Source: CAVPMW01 sp963706515 (GTDB taxonomy: Bacteria > Chloroflexota > Anaerolineae > Anaerolineales > UBA4823). Taken from it: a DNA stretch of 64,000 nt. The position numbers and the translations under genes are program-made. This document shows, piece by piece, positions 55,371-64,000 of this stretch. The DNA is taken from assembly GCA_963706515.1 (NCBI GenBank), contig CAVPMW010000007.1, forward strand, positions 496,001 to 560,000, written 5' to 3'. Positions within the stretch are counted from its first letter, which is position 1. Every line of letters begins with the position of its first letter. A model generated the notes under the pieces. It ran no database searches and was not told the DNA's origin. It saw only the letters and a list, made by a program, of their open reading frames with translations.

Positions 55371-56396
55371 ATGCCGCACTTCAACCTGGCCTTGTTAGGG
55401 TTTGGAAACGTCGGACAGGCGCTGGCGCAGCTGCTGCTCAAGAAGCAGTCTGAGCTGGAACGAGATTACGACATTTCCTTTAATGTGACCGGCATTGCTA
55501 CCGGCAGGCATGGAGCAGCCATCAACCCTTCCGGAATCGCGCTGCGCAGTGCGTTACTGGCAGTCGAGCGTAAAGAAAGTCTCAACCAGTTATCGCTGGA
55601 ACCAGCCCCTACCGATTCGTTCGATTTCATCCACCGCTGCGGAGGAGATGTGCTGTTCGAGAATACGCCGGTCAATTACGCCAGCGGGCAGCCGGCGGTA
55701 GATCACCTGCGCCTGGCACTGGAGCTGGGCATGCACGCGATTACCGCCAATAAGGGACCGGTGGTGCACGCCTACCGCCAGCTCAGCGAGCTGGCTAGCG
55801 CCCGAGGCCGCAAATTTTACTTCGAATCCGCGGTAATGGATGGAGCGCCGATTTTCTCATTGTACCGGGAGACGCTGCCGGCAGCCGACATCCGGTCGCT
55901 GCGCGGCGTGCTGAACTCGACGACCAACCTGATCCTCAGCCGCATGGAAAGCGGGGAGAGCTTCGAGCAGGCGGTGGCTTACGCCCAATCGATTGGGATC
56001 GCCGAATCCGACCCGAGCGGGGACGTCGATGGCTGGGATGCCGCGGTGAAAGTGGCTGCCCTGTCGACGGTATGGATGGATGCCCCGCTCCTGCCGGAGA
56101 GGGTCGAGCGCCAGGGAATCCGCAGCATCACTCCCGAGATGGTGCGCCAGGCGCGGGAGAATGGCGGGCGCTGGAAGCTGGTCTGCTCGCTGGAGCGCCA
56201 GGGGGACGGCGTGCGCGGCCGGGTGCAGCCCGAGGTCGTGCCAGCCGGATCAGCGCTCTACATGGTGGAAGGGACGACCAGCATCCTGCAGATCGAGAGC
56301 GACGTCCTGGGACTGCTCTCGATCATCGAGGAAAACCCCGGCCCAAACACCACCGCTTACGGTCTGCTGGCAGATTTTGTCAACGCGGTGCGGTAA
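55371..56396 (+). CDS. hom: Homoserine dehydrogenase
   Basis: 341 aa, intact. Reduces aspartate semialdehyde to homoserine in threonine/methionine synthesis. Rossmann start NLALLGFGNVGQALAQLLL; substrate-domain motifs HAITANKGPVVHAYRQLSEL, YFESAVMDGAPIFSLYRETL, RGVLNSTTNLILSRMESGES, and IAESDPSGDVDGWDAAVKVA with the conserved Asp and Lys. Lacks a C-terminal ACT domain, so it is the short form and probably not feedback-regulated by that route. Starts 9 nt after the SCO1664-like stop with an AGGAG, so may be co-transcribed with the trio. Confidence 0.93.
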   Translation: MPHFNLALLGFGNVGQALAQLLLKKQSELERDYDISFNVTGIATGRHGAAINPSGIALRSALLAVERKESLNQLSLEPAPTDSFDFIHRCGGDVLFENTPVNYASGQPAVDHLRLALELGMHAITANKGPVVHAYRQLSELASARGRKFYFESAVMDGAPIFSLYRETLPAADIRSLRGVLNSTTNLILSRMESGESFEQAVAYAQSIGIAESDPSGDVDGWDAAVKVAALSTVWMDAPLLPERVERQGIRSITPEMVRQARENGGRWKLVCSLERQGDGVRGRVQPEVVPAGSALYMVEGTTSILQIESDVLGLLSIIEENPGPNTTAYGLLADFVNAVR

Positions 56397-56515
56397 ATCC
56401 CCAAAAATCGGAGGGGTTATCGGAAAAACGGACGAATTGCGGGCGGATGCCCGCAATTCGTCCGTTTTTCCGAATATTCCCCTTCCGCCGCCGAAGGTGG
56501 CTTGGGGTTCAATCT
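56397..56515. repeat. Palindromic element P8: 25-bp arms, 4-nt loop, with mirrored C/G-rich frame
   Basis: Arms 56420-56444 and 56449-56473 are exact complements around 'ggat'. The left frame ccccaaaaatcggaggggtt is mirrored on the right by attccccttccg...cttgggg (about 56476-56512). Lies between convergent hom and aldo/keto reductase genes, with A5 and T5 at the stem base: suitable as a two-way terminator. Confidence 0.85.
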
Positions 56516-56516
56516 T

Positions 56517-57370
56517 TCAAGTGAACAGCGGCTCGTAGAGACCTGCCTGGCAATCAGCTCCTCCTGCTGAGCGGCGCTGAGTGGGGTGAAATGCTCGCAC
56601 GCCTCCAGCATCAGCGGCAGGACCTGGGCGTCGCCAGCTGTGCACAGGCCGGTCACCGGCTGGGAGAGGGCAAAGTTTACCCCCTCCTGGATCTGCTCCG
56701 AGGCGGTGAACGGCTCGTACCAGGTGTTGTGGGTGTGCGGGCGGTCGCCCCACGGACCTTTGGTGATGGACTTGATCGCCATGATGCCGGCGTCCCGCTG
56801 GCGGCAGAGCTGGATCAGCTCGGCAGCTTTCTCACGGTAGGCAGGCTCGGCATATTGGATGAAGTTGACCGGGAAGATGACCAAGTCGAAGTCGAAGCGC
56901 TGCAACGCCTCGATAAATATCGCCGGCGTCTGCACTCCGTGCCCGGTGATGCCCAGGTAGCGAGCCAGCCCGGCATGCCTAGCTTCAACCAGCGCCTCCA
57001 GCGCGCCGCCCGGGCGGGTGGCTTCATCCAGCTCGGCGAAGGTCGTGATTGCGTGGAGCTGGTACAGGTCGAAGTGATCGGTCTGCAGCCGTTTAAGCGA
57101 GGCATGCAGCTCATCCGCAGCCACGTGGCGCGCCCGCTGCATGGTCTTACAGCCCAGGAAGAAGCGCTGGCGCTCGCGTTTCACCCAGGGACCCAGGCGC
57201 TCTTCGGCGCTGCCGTAGGAAGGGGCGACATCGAGATGGTTAACCCCAGCCTGGATCACCAGCTCCATCACCTTGTCGGCATCCTCCTGCGTGACGGAGG
57301 AGAGGGCGAATCCGCCGAAGATTGCCACGCTGCTCATATGCTCTGTGCGACCAAATCGCCGGGTTTCCAT
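56517..57370 (-). CDS. Aldo/keto reductase (slip near the 3' end)
   Basis: About 284 aa. TIM-barrel NADPH-dependent oxidoreductase. METRRFGRTEHMSSVAIFGG, catalytic Tyr in VNHLDVAPSYGSAEERLGPW, Lys in FFLGCKTMQRARH, His in HFDLYQLHAITTFAELDEA, then IMAIKSITKGPWGDRPHTHN. Near 56550 the frame should switch to end IARQAGLYEPLFT at 56517; the other frame reads through the palindrome and is not natural. Substrate unknown. Monocistronic; ATG 57370 is preceded by GGAGGTG. Confidence 0.9.
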
Positions 57371-57462
57371 GATTACACCTCCAGTAAGGATTGAACGTAG
57401 TGCTCTATTTTTTCTGATTCTTTCTAAATAATCAGGTTTGACGGAACACTAAAATCCTGGGT

Positions 57463-57516
57463 TTATCCGAACAGGTTCGAGCCGATGAAGCCGGTTGAGC
57501 CGGTGACCAGGTACAT
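57463..57516 (-). pseudogene. NAD-dependent epimerase N-terminal remnant (17 aa)
   Basis: ATG 57516 encodes MYLVTGSTGFIGSNLFG and then stops. V-T-G-x-T-G-F-I-G is the exact Rossmann start of extended SDR epimerases, so this is the first strand and turn of a lost epimerase gene, 17 nt after the thiolase stop on the same strand. Sequence beyond is AT-rich and non-coding. A deletion scar. Confidence 0.7.
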
Positions 57517-57533
57517 GCGCTACGGCAGGCAGG

Positions 57534-58752
57534 TCAGTCCAGCCACTCGACGATGGTGGATTCGCCCTGCCCGACGCCCACGCACAGGGTAGCCAGGCCA
57601 TAGTAGGGGCGCGGCTCGTGCGGGGCGCGGCGGGCCATCTCATGCACCAGGGTGGTCAGGATGCGCGCTCCCGAGCAGCCTAAGGGATGCCCCAATGCAA
57701 CCGCCCCGCCGTTGACGTTAACGATCTCCTCATCCAGCCCGAGCTCCCGGATCACCGCCAGGGACTGCACGGCGAAGGCTTCGTTGAGCTCGACCAGGCG
57801 GATATCCGCGATGGACAGCCCGGCGCGAGCCAGGGCTTTGCGCGTGGCGGGCACCGGGCCGTAGCCCATCACCCGCGGCGGCACCCCGGCGGCAGCCGAG
57901 GTAACGATGCGCACCAGCGGCTTGAGGCCCAGCTCGCGAGCCTTACCGGCGCTCGTCAGCAAGATTGCCGCGGCGCCGTCGTTCAGCCCGGAGGAGTTGC
58001 CCGCAGTGACCGTGCCGTCCTTGCGGAAGGACGGCTTGAGGCGCCTCAGCGACTTCCAGGGTCGTATCGCGGCGAGGGCGCTCGTCGGTAGTCACCAGCA
58101 GCGGCTCGCCGCCCTTCTGCGGGATAGGCACCGGGACGATCTCTTCGGCGAACTTACCCGAATCGATGGCGGCGATCGCGCGCTGGTGGCTGCGCAGGGC
58201 AAAGGCGTCCTGCGCCTCGCGCGAGATGCCGGTCTCCGCGTAGATGTTCTCGGCGGTCTCGCCCATCGACTCGGTGCCGTACAGCTCCGCCATGCGTGGG
58301 TTGGGATAGCGCCAACCAAGTGTTGTGTCCCAGGCGGTGAGGTTGCCGAAGGAGAAGCCTTTCTCGGCCTTGGGCAGCGAGTAAGGGGCGCGCGACATGC
58401 TCTCCACCCCGCCGGCGATGTAGACCTCGCCTTCGCCCAGGCGGATGGCGCGCGCCGCCTGGTTGACCGCGGCCAGACCCGAAGCGCACAGGCGGTTCAG
58501 GGTGACCGCGGGCACCTCCACCGGGAAGCCTGCCAGCAGCACCGCCATGCGCGCCACATTGCGGTTGTCCTCGCCCGCCTGGTTGGCGCAGCCCAGGTAC
58601 ACTTCCTCGACCAGGGCGGGGTCGACCCCCGTGCGCTCCACCAGGGTTTTGAGCACCAGGGCAGCCAGGTCGTCGGGCCGCACGGAGGCGAGGCTGCCGC
58701 CCAGGGCGCCGATGGGGGTGCGGATGGCATCGATCAGGACAGCGTCAGGCAT
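57534..58752 (-). CDS. Thiolase / acetyl-CoA acetyltransferase (one frame slip)
   Basis: About 406 aa. Either condenses two acetyl-CoA or cleaves 3-oxoacyl-CoA. MPDAVLIDAIRTPIGALGGS, active Cys in VTLNRLCASGLAAVNQAARA, AGGVESMSRAPYSLPKA, and after a slip near 58035 DGTVTAGNSSGLNDGAAAIL, LVELNEAFAVQSLAVIRELG, the His in GGAVALGHPLGCSGARILTT and the second Cys in LATLCVGVGQGESTIVE. The LCASG and YGTESMGETAE segments fit the 3-oxoadipyl/acetyl-CoA thiolase group. May feed acetoacetyl-CoA to the mevalonate pathway (HMG-CoA reductase at 41 kb), which is inference. Confidence 0.93.
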
Positions 58753-58937
58753 AGGGTTTTCTCCTAGGGGAAATCGAGGAAAAAATGAAGGTTAATTTAT
58801 TCTACCATCGCAGGCGGTGCGAAGGCGGCTCTTCCCGAAAGCATCGAGACAGCTTATTGAATTGCCCGGCGAAATCAGGTATAGTATTAGTGCAAATCCA
58901 GCCTGAAAACATACAAATTAACCAAAAGGAGTACGCC

Positions 58938-59150
58938 ATGACCGAGAGCGTGTACAAGGTAGTGGAAATCATCGGCTCCAGCAGCGAGTCGTGGGAGAAA
59001 GCGGCAGCCAACGCAGTGGAGACCGCGGCCAAGACCCTGCGTGACCTGCGCATCGCCGAGGTGGAGCAGCTGGACTTGCACCTGGAAGACGGGAAGGTGG
59101 TCGCCTACCGGGTAAAGCTGAAGGTGTCGTTCAAGTACGAGAGCGAGTAG
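58938..59150 (+). CDS. Dodecin (flavin-binding protein)
   Basis: 70 aa from ATG 58938 (AAAAGGAG upstream); the frame is open further 5' but that part is non-coding. Reads SVYKVVEIIGSSSESWEKAA, ANAVETAAKTLRDLRIAEVE, QLDLHLEDGKVVAYRVKLKV. Dodecins assemble as dodecamers that store riboflavin, FMN or CoA; the helix and the W in SSESWEKAA that stacks on flavin are present. Divergent from the thiolase. Followed by a stem-loop at 59183-59203. Confidence 0.93.
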   Translation: MTESVYKVVEIIGSSSESWEKAAANAVETAAKTLRDLRIAEVEQLDLHLEDGKVVAYRVKLKVSFKYESE

Positions 59151-59182
59151 GAGGGGGAGAATGACCTATATCTGTATCGGAA

Positions 59183-59203
59183 GGCTTGGCTAATGGCCAA
59201 GCC
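59183..59203. terminator. Stem-loop after dodecin
   Basis: ggcttggc (59183-59190) pairs with gccaagcc (59196-59203) around taatg. No T-run; a weak terminator. 59204-59287 is AT-rich without a gene. Confidence 0.45.
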
Positions 59204-59287
59204 AATGCAGGCGCGCCGGGGTACACGGTTTAATCATTTCCTCAAAATTCAAAGGGGAACAACTATATAATATTATTAGGTATTTTT

Positions 59288-59861
59288 CTAAATACAGATG
59301 GTGTAGTATAAAAAATTTATGAAAATTCCGCTGTTTTCAGCCTGATCCGGATTTATTACCTCTCTCTCCATCTCCAGCAGCCACCGCTTATCCTGATCCC
59401 GTGCGCGCCGCCGTAACCGCGCAGGCTGCCGTCCGCGCCGACCACGCGGTGGCAGGGGATGACCAGCGGGATGGGGTTGGTGGCTTGGCGCGCCCGACCG
59501 CCCGCGCCGCGCCCGGGTGACCGATCTGGGAGGCAATCTCGCTGTAGGTGGTGGTCTGACCGTAAGGGATGGCATAGGTGGCCTGCAGCGCCTGGAGCTG
59601 GAAAGGCTGCATGGACGACCAGTCGATGGGCAGATCGAATTCGCTGCGCTGGCCGCGAAAGTATTCGGCGAGCTGCTGGCTGGCTGCAGCGGTCTTCCCA
59701 GAATCATCCGGCGAGGGGTCGTAGCCGCGGCGGGTGAGATCCGCAAGGAAGGCATCCCGGTCGTCGAGCAGCGAGATGGCGATCAGACCGGCAGGCGAGA
59801 CCGCCAGCCATAAGGGACCCAGGGGCGTCTCAGGGAGCAAGGAATACCAGGCCAGGTTCAT
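59288..59861 (-). CDS. ogt: Methylated-DNA--protein-cysteine methyltransferase (two frame slips)
   Basis: About 190 aa. Transfers alkyl groups from O6-alkylguanine to its own cysteine. N-terminal LAWYSLLPETPLGPLWLAVS, LPIDWSSMQPFQLQALQATY, AIPYGQTTTYSEIASQIGHP with the Arg finger GAARAVGRA. After a slip near 59480, NPIPLVIPCHRVVGADGSLR (PCHRV active site), then a second slip near 59410 before KRWLLEMEREVINP. The natural end is near 59350; the open frame runs on to 59288. First of three alkylation-repair genes on this strand. Confidence 0.88.
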
Positions 59862-60074
59862 GTGAAGTCCTCCACTTTTGCAGGATTTTTCTCGTTTTTA
59901 AGCAATTTCTCACAAAATTGTTTGGTCTTTGTGGGCTGAGCGTAGGGTAATCGTAGGGTAATCGTCAAGCAGACCTGCTACCTCTCTGATAAACTAAGCA
60001 TCGAAGGGCGATTTCTCTTCTTCTCCTCCTTAGAGAGAGCCGGGAGCGGCGTACCCGGCTCTCGTCGATTCTAG

Positions 60075-60120
60075 GCACTTAGCCAATTGCGAACAGATAG
60101 TTTCGCAATTGGCTAAGTGC
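60075..60120. repeat. Palindrome P9: 19-bp arms, 8-nt loop
   Basis: Arms 60075-60093 and 60102-60120 are exact complements, followed by tttt. Just left of it agagccggga...cccggctctcg (60040-60065) is another hairpin. Both lie in the gap between tag (whose stop is at 60137) and ogt and probably terminate or separate these minus-strand genes. Nothing else in 59862-60136. Confidence 0.75.
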
Positions 60121-60136
60121 TTTTATGATTGGCCGA

Positions 60137-60743
60137 CTATCGCCTGTTGGCATTTGAATTCATTCGGCAAGTCTCATGCCCTCTTAACTCCGCATAACGA
60201 AAACAATCGACAGTATGGTCGTTGACCATGCCGGTAGCCTGCATGTGGGCATACATGATCGTGGGACCGACGAAATGGAAGCCGCGGCGGATCAGGTCCT
60301 TGCTGAGCGCCTGGGCTGCGGGCGTCTGGGCGGGGATCTCGGAGAGGCTGCGCCAGGCGTTGTGCAGCGGCGAGCCGCCGACGAAGCCCCAGATGTAGGC
60401 ATCGAAGCTGCCGAACTCCTGCTGGATTGCCAGGAAGGCGACGCGCGTTCTCGATGGAAGCGGCGACCTTGCGCCGGTTGCGCACGATGCCCGGGTCAGC
60501 CAGCAGCGCGGCGACTTTTGCCTCGTCGTAGCGCGCCACCACCTGCGGGTCGAAATTATCGTATGCTTTGCGGTAGTTCTCGCGCTTGCGCAGGATGGTC
60601 GACCAGCTCAAGCCAGCCTGGGCGCCTTCCAGGATGAGGAACTCGAACAGCACGCGGTCATCGTGCACCGGCAGCCCCCATTCCAGGTCGTGGTATTGGA
60701 TGAAGAGCGGGTCATCGCCGACCCAGGCACAGCGGTTCGCCAT
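60137..60743 (-). CDS. tag: DNA-3-methyladenine glycosylase I (one frame slip)
   Basis: About 202 aa. Removes 3-methyladenine from DNA. NRCAWVGDDPLFIQYHDLEW with the first Zn ligands (Cys, His), GLPVHDDRVLFEFLILEGAQ, AGLSWSTILRKRENYRKAYD, VARYDEAKVAALLADPGIVR. After a slip near 60435 the conserved part is IQQEFGSFDAYIWGF, SKDLIRRGFHFVGPTIMYAH, MQATGMVNDHTVDCFRY with the remaining Zn ligands (HTVDC), ending at TAG 60137-60139. A longer in-frame reading to 60174 is the wrong frame. Follows the DUF2461 gene by 12 nt. Confidence 0.92.
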
Positions 60744-60755
60744 GTGAGCCTCCTT

Positions 60756-61470
60756 TTACGAATTGGCCTCAGCCATCACGTCCATGATCCAGCGGTGCAG
60801 GGGCAGCAGGTCGCGGAACACCTGCAGGCAGTAATCGACCAGCCCCGCAGTGTACAGGACCTCGGGGATTTCGCTCTCCTGGCCCATCCACAGTCCGTTG
60901 TAGCGCAGGAGCTCGCTGCGCGGACCCGCCGGGTCGTATCCCTTGGGGACTCGCTTGTAATGCGGCTCGCCCAGGGTGTAGCGCCCGCTGCTCAGCCCGG
61001 CCTGGAGCGCCGCCTGCAGCGCCGCCCCGCGCTCGGGGTCGACCACGGCCTCCCGGTAGCGCGGCAGTTGCTCATCCGGGAAATGGTAGTTGCCTACCCC
61101 AACCAGCATGGTGGGCGGCTCCAGGTGGAAGTACAGCCCGGAGGAGTTCATCTTGGGGCTGGGACCTTCCCAGAAGAAGATGCCCAGGTGGGTCTTGTAG
61201 GGACTTTTATCGGGGCTGAAACGCGTATCGCGGTGGATGCGGAAGATGGATTTGTCGGTGCGCGGGTCGGCGTGGATGCCGGGCGCCAGAGGGGTGAGTT
61301 TCTCCGCCCATGGCGACGACGAAATCGCGCGCCGGCTCCATGACGTAGCGCTCGAAGTCGGGCTGGTGAGCGTGGAACCAATCCCTGTTGTTGTTCTGGC
61401 GGAGCTGAATAAGGAACTGTACACCTTCGCGTGGAAAGCCGTTGAAACCGGAGCTGCTTGCCATCCTCAT
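60756..61470 (-). CDS. DUF2461 family protein (one frame slip)
   Basis: About 237 aa. FNGFPREGVQFLIQLRQNNN with RDWFHAHQPDFERYVMEPAR, then after a slip near 61310 LTPLAPGIHADPRTDKSIFR, THLGIFFWEGPSPKMNSSGL and LYFHLEPPTMLVGVGNYHFP with RVPKGYDPAGPRSELLRYNG, all conserved in DUF2461 (TIGR02453-like). Function unknown. It sits between alkylation-repair genes, which makes a repair link worth testing. Confidence 0.85.
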
Positions 61471-61495
61471 TTCCTTTCTAATGGATTCCAGCGGG

Positions 61496-61867
61496 TCAGC
61501 CCGGGCCGGGCCAGCCGAACCGCTTCAGGTCGAGGCGCCCACTGTCATCGAAAATGACTCCCTCCTCCTCCAGGAGCTGGCGCTGCTGGTTGAAGGGGTC
61601 GTCCGGGGAGATGCCTCTGCGCTGGCTGATTTTGCCCTGGGCATTGACCACCCGCTGCCAGGGGACGTCATCCGGGCAGGCAGCCATCGCGCCGCCCACC
61701 CAGCGCGCTCCCCAGGCATTGTAGTCCTGCAAGGGCATGCCGGCGGGAAGCGGCACCAGGCCCGCGATCTGCCCGTAGGTGGCGACCTTACCGGGGGGAA
61801 TCTGGCGCACTATGTCCCAGACCTGGTTGTTATACAGGTGCTTGTCAGGAGGCGAGGTGTATTTCAT
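61496..61867 (-). CDS. Alkyltransferase-like protein (ATL), Trp in place of active Cys
   Basis: 123 aa, intact. Same C-terminal domain as O6-methylguanine methyltransferase: YNNQVWDIVRQIPPGKVATY, GQIAGLVPLPAGMPLQDYNA, ARWVGGAMAACPDDVPWQRV, VNAQGKISQRRG. The PCHRV site is P-W-Q-R-V, so it cannot accept alkyl groups and should instead bind alkylated guanine and hand the site to nucleotide-excision repair, as known for Atl1/ATL proteins. Stop lies 25 nt before the DUF2461 start. Confidence 0.92.
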   Translation of the reverse strand: MKYTSPPDKHLYNNQVWDIVRQIPPGKVATYGQIAGLVPLPAGMPLQDYNAWGARWVGGAMAACPDDVPWQRVVNAQGKISQRRGISPDDPFNQQRQLLEEEGVIFDDSGRLDLKRFGWPGPG

Positions 61868-61873
61868 GGAAAC

Positions 61874-62755
61874 CTATCCTTTCTGCCATACACGGATCTT
61901 TTGGTCGGCGAACCCGGCAGCCAGGTAGCGCCCGTCCGGAGAGAAGGCCAGCGCCGGGACTGCCATGGGCTTTACCGGAAGCTCCTCCACGATATTCAGG
62001 GTCTCCCAGGAGAGCAGAAGGATGCGGTGGTCTGCTCCCAGGGCAAAAACATCGCGCAGGGGAGAGCTGGATAACGATTGGGCGCGCTTCGCAGGGAGCT
62101 GGACCTGCCGGTCGATCTGCCAGGTACGGGCATTCCACAAACGCAGGGTCAGCGCCACGTCGATCGAAAGCAAATGAGACCCATCGGGCGTATAAGCCAG
62201 GGCGATAGCGGCATCGCGGTGACCGCCGAGGGCTTGCAGCGTCTTGCCGGTCGCCACTTCGGAGATCAGCACCTCCTCGCCCAGCCCTCCGCTGGCGAGA
62301 GTCATCCCATCCGCAGAAAAAGCCAGTCCGACCACATTGCGCTGGTGAGCGCTGATGGTGGGCAGGGAGCGACCTTCGGGCAGCGACCACAGGCGCACGC
62401 GGCTGTCATATGAAGCGCTGGCGACCAGGTCTTCTTGCGGCGAGACGCGGACAGCCGCCACGGTCTTCTTATGACCGCTCAATGTGCGCAGCGGTCTCAG
62501 ATCCGGCAAAGTCCAGTAGCGCACCGTAGTGTCCGTTGAGCCGGATACCAGGACGCCCGCCTTGGGGGCAATGGCGAGAGTGTTGACACTGTTATCGTGG
62601 GCAGCGACTGCCTGCAGGCAGCGCAGCTCGGGGAAGGACCAGCGCTTGATGTAGCGGTCCATGCCGGCGCTGTACAGCTCTCTCCCGTCTGCAGAGAAGC
62701 GCAGGCAGAGCGCATAATTCTCGTGCGCGATGACCTCAGCTACCAGTACATACAT
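61874..62755 (-). CDS. Cytoplasmic WD40-repeat protein
   Basis: 293 aa, intact. Seven WD40 blades and no signal peptide: AHENYALCLRFSADGRELYS, VNTLAIAPKAGVLVSGSTDT with VRYWTL, VAAVRVSPQEDLVASASYDS with RVRLWSL, VVGLAFSADGMTLASGGLG, and ALAFSPDGRYLAAGFADQK with IRVWQKG. Unlike the two lipoprotein WD40 genes at 27-29 kb it lacks an export signal or linker. The ATL gene begins 6 nt after its stop, so they share a transcript. A short ccaggtgccacct tandem lies at 62767-62798 upstream. Confidence 0.9.
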   Translation of the reverse strand: MYVLVAEVIAHENYALCLRFSADGRELYSAGMDRYIKRWSFPELRCLQAVAAHDNSVNTLAIAPKAGVLVSGSTDTTVRYWTLPDLRPLRTLSGHKKTVAAVRVSPQEDLVASASYDSRVRLWSLPEGRSLPTISAHQRNVVGLAFSADGMTLASGGLGEEVLISEVATGKTLQALGGHRDAAIALAYTPDGSHLLSIDVALTLRLWNARTWQIDRQVQLPAKRAQSLSSSPLRDVFALGADHRILLLSWETLNIVEELPVKPMAVPALAFSPDGRYLAAGFADQKIRVWQKG

Positions 62756-62867
62756 CTCTCACCTTCCAGGTGCCACCTCCAGGTGCTACCTCCAGGGTCA
62801 CACTATACACAAACAAATGTTCTACGTCAAGGGATTGCCCCGGATGAAAGCGATTATAATCACAGGC

Positions 62868-64000
62868 GTGACGATCAGCACCTCGAACCGCCAGATTGCA
62901 CGTGCCGCCGGCACAGTCATGGTGGCTTTCGCCATCAGCAATCTGGTTGGTCTGGTGCGGCTGATCTTGATGGCAGATGCCTTCGGGACCAGCCCCAGCC
63001 TGGACGGTTTTGTAGCTGCCAACCGGGTCTCCGAGACATTGTTCAATTTAGTGGCAGGCGGCGCACTCGGCTCTGCCTTCATCCCGGTGTTCACCGGGCT
63101 GCTCACCCAGGAGCGGCGAGAACGAGCCTGGCGTTTGGCGGCAGGGGTCGGCAACCTGATCACCCTGGTGCTGACCGGCGTCAGCCTGCTGGCAGCTATC
63201 TTTGCGCCGCAGATCGTCAGCTATATCCTGGCTCCCGGTTTTAACAACAATCCGGCCCTGATGCAGCTCACTACCAACCTGCTGCGCCTGATGCTGCCCT
63301 CCGTGGTCCTGTTCGGCTTGAGCGGGCTGCTGATGGGCATTTTGAACTCCTACCAGAAGTTCCTGGTGCCGGCGTTAGCGCCCGCAATGTACTCGCTGGG
63401 GATGATCTTCGGCATCCTGTTCCTGGCTCCCAGCATGGGCATCTACGGGTTAGCCTGGGGGGTGCTGATCGGGGCAGCGCTGCACCTGCTGGTGCAGGTG
63501 CCGTCCTTGCTGCGGCTGCACGGCAAGTATACTCCGCGCCTGGGTCTCGAGATGGCGGAGGTGCGCGAAGTGGGGCGGCTGCTGCTGCCGCGGCTGCTCG
63601 GGGTGGCCTTCGTCCAGCTCAACTTTTGGATCAATATCCGCCTGGCTTCGTACATGCTGCCGGGCAGCGTCAACGGGCTGCTGTACGCCTTCTCACTGCT
63701 GCTGACCCCAATTGCGATCATCGCCCAGGCAATCGCCATCGCCGCGCTGCCCACATTTTCGCGGCAGGTAGCGCAGGGCCGCCTGGACGAGATGCGCAAT
63801 TCGTTGGCTGCCAGCCTGCGCGGCGTCATATTGCTGGCGCTGCCTGCCGGGATCGGGCTGATCCTGCTGCGCCAGCCGGTGGTCGAGCTGGTGTTCCAGC
63901 GCGGGGCGTTCGATAATGCTTCAACAGAGCTGGTAGCCTGGGCGCTGCTGTGGTATTCAGTAGGACTGGTCGGGCACTGCATGGTGGAGGTGCTGACCCG
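62868..64000 (+). CDS. murJ: Lipid II flippase MurJ (MviN), partial at right edge
   Basis: At least 377 aa, running off the window. MurJ flips lipid II across the membrane for peptidoglycan synthesis. N-terminal STSNRQIARAAGTVMVAFAI with SNLVGLVRLILMADAFGTSP, then LFNLVAGGALGSAFIPVFTG, MGILNSYQKFLVPALAPAMY and GIYGLAWGVLIGAALHLLVQ. GTG 62868 is chosen because a TATAAT (62855-62860) lies 7 nt before it, placing the transcription start at the GTG (leaderless), and because family members begin about here; ATG 62844 in the same frame would be upstream of that promoter. Confidence 0.93.
   Translation, partial: MTISTSNRQIARAAGTVMVAFAISNLVGLVRLILMADAFGTSPSLDGFVAANRVSETLFNLVAGGALGSAFIPVFTGLLTQERRERAWRLAAGVGNLITLVLTGVSLLAAIFAPQIVSYILAPGFNNNPALMQLTTNLLRLMLPSVVLFGLSGLLMGILNSYQKFLVPALAPAMYSLGMIFGILFLAPSMGIYGLAWGVLIGAALHLLVQVPSLLRLHGKYTPRLGLEMAEVREVGRLLLPRLLGVAFVQLNFWINIRLASYMLPGSVNGLLYAFSLLLTPIAIIAQAIAIAALPTFSRQVAQGRLDEMRNSLAASLRGVILLALPAGIGLILLRQPVVELVFQRGAFDNASTELVAWALLWYSVGLVGHCMVEVLT

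Overview
This 64 kb window is a GC-rich bacterial chromosome segment that most resembles Anaerolineae-type Chloroflexota. The taxonomic call is an inference. It rests on membrane-anchored TPR and WD40 lipoproteins with Pro/Thr linkers, secreted proteins ending in a 'YLPL'-type tail, a mevalonate-pathway HMG-CoA reductase, a fused ADP-forming acyl-CoA synthetase/GNAT protein, and the histidine phosphatase/DUF3090/SCO1664-family trio shared with Actinobacteria. No rRNA, tRNA or CRISPR array was recognised.

Layout. 0-3.3 kb is an AT-richer accessory strip: a decayed DUF4157-like (eCIS core) N-terminus at the left edge, a broken jelly-roll protein gene, a DUF4258 protein and a response regulator. 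3.3-9.4 kb holds trmD, two paralogous membrane-anchored TPR proteins and a NarL-type two-component pair. 9.5-18.35 kb is a cytochrome c maturation locus (ccmE-F-H-G, a CcmI-like zinc-ribbon protein, a diheme cytochrome c lipoprotein, ccmA-B-C and a 57-aa CcmD-like gene). 18.6-22.2 kb encodes two-subunit class I fumarase, an MFS transporter and a YkoP-like protein. 22.2-24.4 kb is accessory (LamG/FnIII secreted protein, orphan Flp pilin). 24.5-29.5 kb has mutS2 and two WD40 lipoproteins. 29.5-35 kb carries a lactate-permease/CoA-transferase operon and a P5C-type aldehyde dehydrogenase. 35.3-37 kb encodes an XPB-N-terminal-like protein, followed by a repeat-rich strip with an orphan Hcp tube protein. 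38.6-45.2 kb: hydroxyacid dehydrogenase, HAD hydrolase, HMG-CoA reductase and acyl-CoA synthetase/GNAT. 45.3-48.65 kb is AT-rich and ends in an apparently truncated membrane protein. 48.7-64 kb: SDR, HIT-like protein, RCC1 propeller, RarA, the phosphatase/DUF3090/kinase-like trio, homoserine dehydrogenase, aldo/keto reductase, thiolase, dodecin, an alkylation-repair cluster (Ogt, Tag, Atl plus DUF2461), a WD40 protein and the start of murJ.

Two points affect how the window should be read. First, many conserved genes are broken by single-base frame slips, worst in the 42.4-45.2 kb and 51.8-55.4 kb genes. Housekeeping genes reconstruct end to end, so uncorrected sequencing indels are the likeliest explanation; such genes are given here as one CDS with slip positions noted. 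Second, intergenic spaces hold a striking set of near-perfect palindromes (11-26 bp arms, usually 1-8 nt loops) with different core sequences. At least three share a conserved outer frame (roughly GATAATATCCGAAAA..., mirrored on the other side). I consider this conserved-frame/variable-core element the most interesting possibly undescribed feature, together with a CcmE that uses Cys instead of His for heme alongside a four-cysteine CcmH.
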